Assembly (NCBI GenBank): GCA_009746045.1
Contig: RPFO01000256.1
Coordinates: 1,596,656-1,626,655 of the forward strand
Length of the DNA: 30,000 nucleotides
Source of the DNA: Mesostigma viride
Lineage: Eukaryota; Streptophyta; Mesostigmatophyceae; Mesostigmatales; Mesostigmataceae
Reading direction: 5' to 3'
Shown: piece after piece, positions 1 to 12,100 of the stretch
How positions within the stretch are numbered: position 1 is the first letter of the stretch
Layout: each line of letters opens with the position of its first letter
The notes under the pieces: generated by a model
The model's database searches: none
Told to the model about the DNA's origin: nothing
What the model saw: the letters and a program-made list of their open reading frames with translations, nothing else
Translations under genes and position numbers: made by a program

Positions 1-109
1 AGGACCTGGTTTGAATCCCAGGCCTGGTGTGCTCATGGCGGCCTCACTATGTGCCTGCAGCACGGATGCCTGTACCTTGTGCTCATTTGGCTGTTCTCTC
101 TGGTGGCAG
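1..109 (+). other. 3' end of an intron of the CRTISO-like gene
   Basis: Ends in a pyrimidine-rich acceptor (ttctctctggtggcag|gtggtc) that opens exon 110-183. Bases 5-25 read cctggtttgaatcccagg, a hairpin whose loop resembles a tRNA T-arm, but no tRNA body is visible. Confidence 0.5.
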
Positions 110-3100
110 GTGGTCACCAACAAGTTTGTGCGGAATCTCATCGACCTCGAGTGCTTTGTGCTCAGCGGTCTGCCCGCCAACGGGTGCGTGGGAGGGCAGG
201 GGTCGAATAAAAAGCAAGGCCTGTTACTGAACACATCTGACTGCTTTTTGTTCAGTACAGTAACATAATCACATAGTGGTAGTGTAATTTAAAACAGTAG
301 CTTGCATGCTACAATCCAAACCTGTTGTTACTATGTCCCACCTCGCTGTGGTGTATCGTAAGCTCAGTAATGTATCTTGCCTTTAGTGTGTGGTTGATGC
401 ATCCTGCCTGCCCTTTGCGGTTACAGCATCCTGCCTGCCCTTTGTGGTCACGGCATCCCTCCAGCCTGTTTGTGGCCTGTTTGTTGGCGACGCGGTAGCA
501 TGGCAATGTGTGTTTGCCCGTGCACCGCTATTGGCGTCACACGACAACCTGGTGGTTTGCAAGGCAGCCCCTGTTCCAAGGGGTGGGTTTTCGATACAGA
601 TGCACCACTGTCACTGTAGGGGCAGGGATCTACTTAGTCTCCTCTCTTTCACCCACATTTTCCCTACATGCCCTGCCCCCCCCCCTCGCATGCCCTCTAA
701 CCCACTTTCCCACTGGATTGCGTCGTTTGTCACCCACTACCAATCGTGTTGTAAGTGGGCCTGCCTACCCCCCACTCCAACACACACACAGCCTGCCTTC
801 TAACCAATTATCATACTTGGATGCACGTCTCTATCCCCCCCCCCCCCTCCAGCACAATTGCCGCCGAGATGGCCTACATGTATGGGGAGCGCAATCGTCC
901 CGGCAACACCCTTGACTACCCCCTGGGGGGCAGCGAGGCCGTCGTCAAAGCGCTGATACGCGGCCTGGAGAAGCATGGGTGGGTGTCTCATGTTGTTATG
1001 CAAAAACTGTAGTATTATATATTGACTCTACAAATAGCCGTTTTTGGTGCCTGGAGAAGCAGGGGTGGGTGTTACGTGAACGTAGTTTCTTTAGTATGCT
1101 TTCACCATGTGCACTACCATATCTTCACACATGCACTACCATATCTTCACACATGCATTACCTTGCGTTTCCTTCGTCGAGTCGAAGAAACACCACGCCT
1201 GGGCGTCACTGTCCAGCTGTTGATAACCGTTTCGAACAACAGTTAGTAATTACAGTATTAGTTAGCGATAGCACTCTTCAATGCAATCAAAGATACAGTT
1301 TAGTACGTGGAGAAGCGCACGAATGGGCATGTTTCGTACAAGAGCTGGAGCAAGTGTTTTGGTGCTTTGTACAGCTCTACCGCAAGCTACTTGCAACCAT
1401 TAACAGCTCATCTTCTCAAGCCCTCTGGCTTCGCAAAGCAACCCCCCACTAGGGTTGGCTTGCGATGATGTTGCCGTTGGCTTTGGTTCCAGGTTGAGTA
1501 GCGCTAAGTTTAGCTTTGGTTACAGTTCGGGGTATCCCCCACCCAGGTCGTCCAGGACGAGGTGGGATGCATAGATCCCTGGAAAGCGCCGCCCTGTGAT
1601 GTCATATGACCATGACTGGCCAACTAGCTTGGGGCACGTAGCACAGGCCGAGATTGGATGGCCGATGGTTAGCGCCTCGATCCCAACCAAGTCTCTCATG
1701 CCACCCTTGCCAGAAGCGGTTATGATTGAAGTACCAAGCTTCACCGTCGCAGACTAGGCAAGTAGTTACTGAATACTTTTTTCTGCCGTGTCATATGACC
1801 AGGGCGCTGTACGTTCTGTGCCAAAATTTTGACTTATGACGTCGTCTAATGTTGTAGTTCACTTGAGAAATGCGAGCCTGTATCCCGCCTTGTCATGCGT
1901 GATCAGAACCAGCGGCACCGCTAGGGCAGAACCCCATGCTTGGATCCATCAACAATCCTGAATCAATTCCTGCATGCTTGGATTTATCAACAATCCTGAA
2001 TCCATTCCTGCATGCTTGGATATATAAACGTGGATAACCCTGAATCATTCCTGCCTGCCGAAACCCGGTTTTGCGTCCTAACTGAACCTCATACCCGGCC
2101 TGGAGTTCCGCGATTAATAGAAACTCTGTTTCTGAAAGAACTGTGGCAGACCTTGCGTTCTTACAGTGTGGTTGGCAAACCGTTCCTGTTTCCACAATGG
2201 CCAACCCTCACGTGCATCATGTGTTCGTTCGTCTGTGCATGCTCATGGTTTGTATGCTCGCTCCGTGCTGCTTGACCCCGCTTATTCATACCCGTGCACT
2301 CCACGTCGCAACATGCTTGCGTGGCCAGCGGGCGGCTCATGACCAACGCCCACGTGCAGGAGGTGCTGGTGGAGAGTGGGCGCGCGGTGGGGGTCAAGCT
2401 GCGAGGCCCCAAGGGGTCAGAGGTGAGCCAGGGAGCCAGAATTAGAACTGTGACGGCCCAAGGGTCGTTCCAACAATTGGACCCAGGGGAACCATGCTGG
2501 TGACGGCGCTGGGGTCATGGACGGAAGTTCGGGGATTGTTATGGCCGTAGCAGCCTGGTGGCCTAGGGTGGGATTGTCAGGGGAACGAGGCCAGGCAGGC
2601 GGCCTTGACATTCCGCTCGCAAGTGAGACACGTGCCGGCGACCAGCAGAAATTTGGTAACCTGAACGGTTTGTCACCCACTTCACCATCTTATCCATCGG
2701 CCTGACCCATGTGCGAGGAGGGAGAGGGGTGTGTTGCTTTGTTGAGCCGCAAGCCCCAAGCCTTAATTTGTTCCATGTTTCCTTTAGGTTTTGCGTTATG
2801 GTACTGTTATGCTTTTCTTACCATCAATCTCGTACCGCTTATTCGTACCGCTTATTCATACCGCTTATTCGTACCGCTTATTCATACCGCTTATTCATAC
2901 CGCTTATTCATACCGCTTATTCGTACCGCTTATTCATACCGCGTATTCATACCGCTTATTCATACCGCTTATTCGTACCGCTTATTCATACCGCTTATTC
3001 ATACCGCTTATTCATACCGCTTATTCGTACCGCTTATTCGTACCGCGTATTCATACCGCTTATTCATACCGCTTATTCATACCGCTTATTCGTACCGCTT

Positions 3101-6100
3101 ATTCGTACCGCGTATTCATACCGCTTATTCATACCGCTTATTCGTACCGCGTATTCATACAGCTTATTCATACCGCTTATTCGTACCGCTTATTCATACC
3201 GCGTATTCATTCCGCGTATTCATACCGCTTATTCATACCGCTTATTCGTACCGCTTATTCATACCGCGTATTCATTCCGCGTATTCATACCGCTTATTCA
3301 TACCGCTTATTCGTACCGCTTATTCATACCGCTTATTCATAAAGGACGGTTCAGGACGGTTCACCCATGGTTTGTAAGCGTCATTCTAATTACAAACATA
3401 ATTCTGCCCCCCCTGCAGGCAATCTTGCTCAGCGTGCACTTGCAAACCATAATCTTCCTCACACTTGGCATGCCCCCCAACGCCTGCCCGTCATTTACTG
3501 CCTCCATCCACGGGCACGGCCTCTGCAACTATCGTGGACCTTCACTCCGGCCACTGCACCTTCCATCGTTTATGACGCTATCCCACAGGCAATCAGGTCT
3601 GATGGAATGTATTGATGGCCCGTTGATCTATTCCCATCACCCCAACCTACCTATCCCCCAGGCCAAGGGGTCCGTCATCCGCGCCAGCAAGGCGGTCATC
3701 TCCAACGCGTCGGTCTGGGACACCCTGAAGCTGCTGCCAGTTGGGGCGGTGCCGGACGAGTACCGTTCCAAGTCCAACGAGACGCCGCAGGTGGGTACTG
3801 CTTCCTGTCACACATCCTTGTGTGGTGCCTATGCTAGAATTGGCATGCGTCACTGTGTCAGCTTCGGCGTGTTACTGTGCATAGTTAGCAGCGACATCAG
3901 GGAATCATGACATCATAGTCGTGCAGAATGAACGTTGTATGCTTGAAGCGTGGGTGCATGGGTACCTGGATTTGTAGTGCATATTTGGAAAGTGTTGCTC
4001 GCGTATAGCCTAGCGGCTGTCACAAATGAAACCCTTGTTGCTCTTGGTTGCCTGACATTGCCTCGGCGACCACTTCACCATCTCCCATGGCTGGGTATCA
4101 CATCCTCGTCTCCCATCCTCGACAGACGGAAAGCTTTGTGCACCTGCATCTGGGCATCAACAAGACGGGGCTACCGGAAGACATGCTGCTGCACTACGTG
4201 GTGAGGGGACGTGGCGACGGGGGTGGTGGGGAAGCCCGGTCAAGAGAAGCAAGCTGTTTGGAGAGTTGACTGACGGGAACCACAATGTGTTGCAGAGAGA
4301 AAATGTTAGGAGAAACGGAGTTGTTTTGGGGGGAACCTGTTGGTGGCAAAGCATTTCATCACTTGACGAGGATCAAGATGGTTATCGTGACTGATAGGGT
4401 GGCTGGTGGTTTCAGCTCTTGATTTGGCCTGTGGGCTAGTTCCTAAGAGGACTCCGTTGATCCCCCAACATGTTTTCCACATCGTGACTGCTCAAATGGC
4501 ATGCCAAGGCTTCCCCAGTTTAGTACCAAGGAGAAAGCCCATTTCCTTTCATGAGCCATATCTGATTAACCTTGTGGTCCCACCAACATGGCAACGTACA
4601 CCTGTTATTCAACCCTCAATTAGCAGAAAGTTTACAATGTCCTGAAGGTTAAGGTTTAGAGTTCTTCTCATCTCTTCATCCTCATTTTGTTGTGGTTCTT
4701 AGTTTCTTTATAATGCGATGGAAGGGTAGCCGCTATAGCTAGGATTTAGGGTTGATCTCACAGACCTTTTTGGGCCGCTGCGGCCTGAAACGGGTCTGCG
4801 GTGACAAAGATTTGGCCAGGTTGCTTGCCAGGTGGGGGAGAGGTTCACTGTGTTACAATCTTGCCCCTGCCTAGGTTCCTTTCTTAATGGCGCAGCAATG
4901 ACCCAGATCTGAGGTTTTTCTCCCATGCAATATGTGACCTAAGAGCCCTGGCATTCTTACGCAAGACGCCGGCAAATGGGACGTCAATCGTTTGTTCAGG
5001 CGCAGAAAATGTGTGGCGAAAAAGTGCCGTCCGGGGCAAAGCCGCGTGCCACAATAAACAAGGACACAAGGACACCCCCCCTAGCTAAGGCCGGCCGCTT
5101 TCCCTCTCTTGCCCTGCGTCATTTGTAAGTGGGTAATGCTAGCCTTTTGACAGGCAAAAAGTGTTCCCATGAGCATCAACCGCCAGGATGTGGCCTGCCT
5201 TTTGCAGGTGCTCCACTCATCTTTTTTTCAACCAAGAAACTCGTTACCCTGGAGTTCCAGGGTCAGTAGAAACATGGTTCGGACAAAAAACGTACCCTTG
5301 CTTAGTAGGTTTTGCGTCCATCTCCACCTTTTTGTGTTCATGCCATGTCCGGGAGTGCATGGGTCTCGCATCCATCGCCCTTGCACATCAACCACCCTTG
5401 CATTATCGATCGCCCTTGCACATCAATCGCCCTTGTCTCCCCCTGGCACCGCCTCCCTCCGTTACAAACGCCAGATCGTGAACGACTGGGAGAAAGGCGT
5501 GGGCGCGCCCCAGAACGTGATCATCATCTCCATCCCCTCCATCATCGACCCCAGCCTCGCGCCACCTGGCAAGCACGTGATCCACGCGTACACCGCGGGC
5601 AACGAGCCGTACAGGTTAGCGTACTGAATGTGCTGAAATGAATGCATACTGTAGACATGATGAAAATGAAGAGGAGAGGGCCGTATAGGTGTGAGTGCCG
5701 AGGGTGGTGAATCGTTCTCATGATGAAGGGTCTAGGCAGTACGGGCGGGCGGCGTAGGCATGGATACTGATGATGGTGAAATAAAGGGCGAGGGCCGTAC
5801 GGTTGAGCGTACACCACAGGCAACGATGCGTCCATGTGTGAGGGGCTACGAGCGATCTGGCATGACAGATGGTGGAGCAGGGCAGTACTAGGGACGAAAC
5901 GCCCATCAAGAGGGCAGGCTAAAAGCAGTACCAGTGGGCGTACGGAATGTGCGAATATGAACGGTGATGCAATGAAGGGGAGTGGGCAGTACAGGTGAGC
6001 GGGTGGTGATGACCGTCTTGTTGGGGGCTATCGCCCACTTGTCTATCATTGCTTACTGCTCCCTGTTCCCTGCTTGCAGGGCAGGGAACACTCCCTGTTC

Positions 6101-9100
6101 CCTGCCCTGCAAGCAGGGAACAGGGGACAGGGGATTGGGCAGAGACCAGGTTTCCTGTGCGGACCGAAGCTGATACTCCCATGCAGCACAGCTGAAATGG
6201 GGCTATCCCAGCTTTGCTGACGTCCTTAGGCTGCTACCTTGCTGATGAAAATCGGCCGTAAGTTGTGTATCCAAGAATTGCCTGCAGCAGGTGAGCCCCC
6301 CTTGCGCCCTGTCCCTCCCATGTAAACAGAGTTTGAGCAGATCTGATACGATATCGATATGGCTAGAAGTGGTTTCTTAGGGGATGCAATCCTAATATAA
6401 ATATGAGCTGGTGCTGGGCGAATGGTGGTGGTGCACGAACTGATTTGGCGACCAAACTGTACTTGTCTATTTATGCAAAAAGAAACCGTTCATCTCTGCA
6501 CATTGATGGGATTCTAACAATCCATTACATCGGGCTTCCGCCTGTTTAGAGTTTTTTATTTTCGCCTGTTCCTACCGAACTGTGCTTGTTGGCTTCTGCC
6601 AAATCCGAGCGCAGCATTTGGGAGGGATTGGACCGCAAGAGCGAGGCCTACAAGAAGCTCAAGGAGGAGCGGTCGCAGGTATGTTCACGTGGTTAGCTAT
6701 CAAGTAGCATTAATTAATCATACGAACAAGAGCGAGGCCTAGGAGAAGCTCAAGTTGGAGAGGTCGCAGTTACAAGGGCATGGTATCTAAGTATAGATTT
6801 GTGGCTGTTTGAAAATAGCGCTGCGCTTCACGAGTCGGTAACCCCATGGGCTACCCTGACTGTTTGTAGCTTTTGAGTAGCAAGATGGAATGATTGTTGC
6901 TGCAGCAACGTTGCTATAGTTCTCACTCGCCTTCTCTATGTGCTCCATGTAGTAGAATTGTTTTAATTAAAGGCAAGTCTAGGCACCTTGGAGTTCCACG
7001 GTTAGTAGAAATGATGTGAATAGCCACAGCGGTTAGTGTAGTTATTTAGTAAACTCCCATCGGTTCATCCCACAGGTCCTATTTGTGCCCTCTTCTTTTT
7101 GAAGCCCGGCAGATAACGGAAAATATGTGTGGTCCAACGGTCTTCCTTCACTGCCACAATGGGCCCAACACCGCAAGGGCATGATGATATGATGGTAGCA
7201 AGGAGTCATGGTCGCGTATCTGCTCTTTGCACTGATTTCTGCCTATCCCCCGGATGGTTGTGGTAGACAGTGCCATCTCTTTCCAGGTGACTCTCGGAAC
7301 CCATCCCGTCAACACACTCTTATTCCATGAGTATACAGTATCAATACATAGTATAAATAGTAGTATACGACTATAGCATATTTAAATTTAGCGTCAATAT
7401 ATAAATATTTTTACTGTATCACTTGATTGTTTCAAGGAGGTCTTCCTTGTGCCTTGGATAATGGTCGTCTTTCTTTCTAATGCTGCCGAGTCCCCACCCA
7501 TGTCTCTCTGACCTCTCTCCCTTGAGCCTGCCGGCTCCACTTCTTCTCCCCGACCGATAAGCATCAGCCCCCACATACACAGAAACCTGACCCATCCACC
7601 CACCCACTTACCCACTTGCCCAACTGTAAATGTTCCCCCTCACCCCCTCACTTCATTGCAGCCTCCCAAACCCTAGGTCGACTGGGCAGCTCTGACACAC
7701 GCGGACGCACACGCGCACATACACACACGCAAACCCACACGCACGCAACCCCCCGACCCCAGGTCATCAGGGCGGCCAACTTAGGTATCACATACTCACG
7801 CTCTAACACACACGCACACATGCACTAACACTCAGACACACACACACACATTGAACTCCCCCCCTCGTTCTCCCCTCCTCCCCCAGGTCATCTGGGCGGC
7901 GCTAGAGCGCGTGATTCCTGACATTCGATCGCGGGTGGAGGTGCAGCTTGTCGGCACGCCGCTCACGCATGAGCGATACTTGAGGCGGGAGTGAGTGGGC
8001 AGTGAAGTATTGATAATCAAATAACCATCAAATAATAATCAAATAACCATCAAATAATAATCAAATAACCATCCGATAATCATCAAATAATAAGTATACC
8101 AATGCAGTGTCTGACGTGGCCAAGGATGGTCGGCACACCTCTTTCTCACGAGTGTGCTATCTGTGGCGGAGTGAGTGGAGGGGGGCGAGTGATTGTGTGT
8201 GTGTGGGGGGGGGGAGCAAGACGGTCTGCGGTAGAAACAGGGGGTGGCATCGATGAGCGCCACGTCCAGCAAGAATTTCTTGCTTTAATATCATCAATTA
8301 GCCTTCATTTCTTGATCTCCCTAGTAAATTGCTAAAACTTGTGCTCATATTATCGCTGCGATTATCATGGGCAAGTGGTGGTGGTCACACCTCTCAGCCA
8401 CAAGCACCACTGGTGGAGAGAGAGTGAGCGGCCAGTTCGCTCTTGACAGGCATAGCATGGCGAGGCACGGGCAAGCGATGATGGGCACGCCCATGAGGTA
8501 CTGGGGTTACTTGCGGCAAGGATGAGTGGGCTATACCCTTGAACAGGACAACAGGTTTGTTGTAGCAATTTCATTTTCGATGTGTTCATGCCTGGTTCAA
8601 CCATCAGTTTATTCCTCCATTTATTGTGGATCTCTGAATATAGTTTGCTCATCGTGAGATGGAAGGGTAGCCGCTATATAGTTTAGGGTTGATGCGAGAA
8701 ATCTTTTGGGGCCGCTGCGGCCTGCTACGGGTCTGCGGTTACAAAAGATTTGGCCAGGTTGCTGGCCAGGTAGGCGAGCGCTACATTACATTACGATACA
8801 ATCTTGCCGCTGTCCAGGTTCCTTTGTTAGTGGCGTAGGAATGACCCAGATCTGAGATTTTTCTCCCATGCATTATGTGACCTAAAAGCCCCGGCATTCT
8901 TACGTAAGACGCCGGCAAAGGGAGGGCCAATCATTTGTTCAGGCGCAGAAAACGTGTGGCGAAAAAGTGCCGTCCGGGGCAAGGGTGCACACAAAAAAAG
9001 GGCCCCCCCCCCCCCCCCCCAAGCTAAGGCTGGCCTCTTTCCTTTTGGCAAGATATATGCGCTCCCATGGGCATCGGCGGCCAGTGTATGGCCTGCCTTT

Positions 9101-12100
9101 TGTATGTGCTCCACTCATTGTTTTTAAAAAGAGTCTGATTACCCTGGATTTCCCCGGTTAACAAAATGGTGTTTTCATCCTGGCAACCGTACCCCAGCCG
9201 CGGGGCGTTGCCGTACACAAACACACAAGCACACATCACACACATCACACACATCGCACACATCGCACACATCACGCACATCACGCACATCACGCACATC
9301 ACACACATCACACACATCACACACATCACACACATCACACACATCACATTGCCGTGCGATGCCAAATGCATGATGTGTGTTTATAAGCGCACTACCCCCC
9401 TGTGTCCTTGTCCTTGCCGGTATTCCCCAGCCGCGGCACATACGGTGCTGGCATCCGCGCGGGGGAGGGCACGTTCCCGGGAGCCTCCACACCCCTGCCC
9501 GGTAAGAACAAGACATGTGCTGGTGGTACTAAATCTGAGCCGGTCGAGCATCGTGAAGGTATGAGCCTTAAGTATGCCTAGGGCATCTATTGTCTTGGAT
9601 TATGAGTATGATTCGTTGACTGCTGACGCGCGCAACTGCTGGCATGTCAAGTGCCGATGGTTGGCCGGTGTTACCCTTTAGCGACTACTCAATAAGACCC
9701 CAAGGGAGTTCTGGAGTCATTTGAAAGCCTGTGAGCACCCATGCCCCAGTAGGAGTGTGGCCCTATTGGGGATGATCAACAAGGAGCTGCGCTAGCTTTA
9801 TAAGGCAAACCCTCTCAGGTTGCTGGATTGTACATTAATAATTTTATAGTAAATGCTTCACGGGCTTGAATGTTCAGCATGCAAAGTGCATCAATGGCAT
9901 GAAACTACCCATGGTTTTTCATATACCGCGTGCTGAGTTTTCCTTCAGCGATTTAGACCTGGAGACTCTCTACTTACATGGTATTTCCAATGTGGGTGGG
10001 TGGTAACTGGGTTTGAAATGTGTTTAACGTATGAATCATGATCCAAGTTATGGGATTTATGCCCTATTTTCTTAGTAGTATGTGAGATCCTCTCTTTTGT
10101 TTAGTTATGGGATTTATGCCCTATTTTCTTAGTAGTATGTGAGATCCTCTCTTTTGTTTAGTTATGGGATTTATGCCCTATTTGCTTAGTAGTATGTGAG
10201 ATCCTCTCTTTTGTTTAGTTATGGGATTTATGCCCTATTTTCTTAGTAGTACGTGAGAACGTCTCTTGTTTCACGCACATGCACAGATCTGCATCAGGCC
10301 GCACGTCTTTGTCAATGTTTCCTTGATCAAGTGGTTTGTGTCTCTGCATACCAAAAAGGGGTATGGAGCCATGTCGCCTATTTCCTTGGCTAGCATCCTC
10401 ATCTCTCCCAACTGTCTCCTATATCTTTGCATGCGCCGCTGGGTCCATCGGGTTCGGTCTGCAGGTCTGTACTGCTGCGGGGACTCCACGAATCCAGGTA
10501 TTTTCTGTTGCCGTAACGATCACACCCATCACTGGTACCATGCGTTAGTCAAGACGTAGGTCTGTGACTCACACAGCAAGTGCGGCTTCCCTGTTCAGGC
10601 TGTAGGATCCATTTTTCATCCATACAGTCAATCCACCAAAGGGGTCCAGATAGGGCCAACTACTCTCGGTGCCCAGCAGCGCTAAGTCCTTCCCCCATTG
10701 TCTGCTCGAGCTTGTGAGGAAATTTCGCATCCTTGTGCTCTCCTTTAATGAGAGGAGTGCGCAGTCTTGCAATACTACTACATGCCTACCACGCCCCTGG
10801 CACAATCCCTGGGTGCTCCTCTGGAATTTGGGTCCTGTTGTCTTGTGGTGTCTTTGCTGCATTCATGTTTCCTGGGGCAAAGCAGTGCCCCAGGACATTT
10901 CCCCATTTCCCCTGGGCCAAGAAAAGCGTGCCAGGCATGTCATCTACTCCTGATGAATGTTGCGTTCAAGGTATTAGTGGGGTCGGGGCAGGTATTATTG
11001 TGTTCGAGGTTTCTTTGGGGGCGGGGCAACTGTTATTCTGTTCAAACCTTCAGTGGGTCCAGGGCTGAGGCGCTCACTCGGCACAGGCCCAATACAGAAT
11101 AATGCTTCCAGTAATCAGTACTGCGATGTCTGGGTGAAAATCTGGCGCATGCCAAGCACCCATGTTGTCTGCAAAGCTACAGGGTGACGGCCATCTGTAT
11201 GCTAGGGTGAGCACACTATGTGAAGTTGCAGGTTAGTCATAGATAAAATGAGCATAGCTCACCAATTGTCTGCAAAGCTACAGGCCACAGGGTGACGACT
11301 TTGGGTGCGAAAGGTTTAGCCTACACAGTTGTCAGAGTACAAGGGGGGGAAGCCGCGCTTATATTTATGATGAGACAAATAGCGCAGGCTAGGAATATAG
11401 AGTGAAACTCTCAGGAATAGGAATATAATATAATGGATCACTTGATTGGCACCGCCACCAGAGATCTACTCAAGGTCGACACGTTGACTAAAATAATTTA
11501 TTGCTTTCCTGAACTAACAATGCTAGCAAACAAGCGTAGCTGCGCTGGTTGTCTCATTGATAACGAACAAACCAAATCATCGCCGCATTCATTGTCAAGG
11601 TCGGTGACTTCCTGGTCACGCCCATTCCCCCAAATGATTGTAATGCAAGGCTTGGTGCCACATGGTGCCAGTCCAATGCCTCATTCCTGACCACTAGCCG
11701 CCAATCGACCAGCCGACTAGAATTGACCACAGAACCTGCTGGTTGTCACACGTCGACCATCAGTAGCTAAATAATGTGCCAGAAAACAGTTTAAACATTC
11801 TCAATTAATTCGTCTGTAAGGTGAAAGAATCAACCGTTTCACTCAGTCCACTAGAAAAATACATTGAGCTTTTCAAATCACAAGTACAAGGGAAATGAAA
11901 GAGCGCTCAGAGGTCGAGCGGCCATGCCTCTTATGCATTGTCGGGCTCCTCCCGGGAGCAGCAGTGGCAAGGTCGCACACGCTAATGTGTGACCAAGCGC
12001 TGCGTGTCCACTGCGCGCCAGTGCGTGACGTCTGCTTGCCTTTAGCGTGGTTTGGTGTGGTGTGGCCACTCGCCGCAACATTGTCAAATTGGCAGGCTAG

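Larger units (their letters stand above)
979..2328 (+). other. Intron 2 of the CRTISO-like gene
   Basis: Donor gtgggt at 979, acceptor ag at 2327-2328. Contains an echo of the exon 2 end at 1047-1071, a 24-bp direct repeat near 1105-1160 (accatatcttcacacatgca), an inverted-repeat element at 1432-1464, a 38-bp tandem repeat at 1935-2053, and a short family tail at 2099-2123. Near 2276 the text ccccgcttattcatacc looks like a seed of the 13-bp array in the next intron. No coding exon seen. Confidence 0.65.
6679..7886 (+). other. Intron 7 of the CRTISO-like gene
   Basis: Donor gtatgt at 6679, acceptor ccccag at 7886. Holds an exon 7 echo (6727-6769), a family-B-type tail (6986-7016), an AT-rich stretch (7320-7420), CA-rich microsatellite stretches (7700-7860), and an acceptor-side echo of exon 8 (7757-7777). 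Confidence 0.75.
7991..9430 (+). other. Intron 8 of the CRTISO-like gene
   Basis: Donor gtgagt at 7991; acceptor ttccccag at 9430. Contains a 22-bp repeat (8010-8095), three relics of the exon 8 end, the second family-B repeat (8657-9168) with a C-run at 9002-9021, an acceptor-side echo (9191-9203) and a 9-bp array (9231-9348). Confidence 0.75.

Noticed and set aside
1-30. T-arm-like hairpin suggesting a tRNA 3' end
   Set aside because: The loop is 8 nt with the perfect stem and no acceptor or anticodon arms can be seen; the window edge prevents more.
2709-3377. Long forward open frames with a 13-residue period
   Set aside because: Produced by the 13-bp array; all three frames read the same peptide, and the region is intronic.
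10048-10271. 57-bp direct repeats considered as a CRISPR-like array
   Set aside because: Copies are head-to-tail without unique spacers, in a eukaryotic intron.
10569-10862. Minus-strand 97-residue frame in intron 10
   Set aside because: No recognisable family, no splice partners, and it lies within an intron of a well-supported gene.
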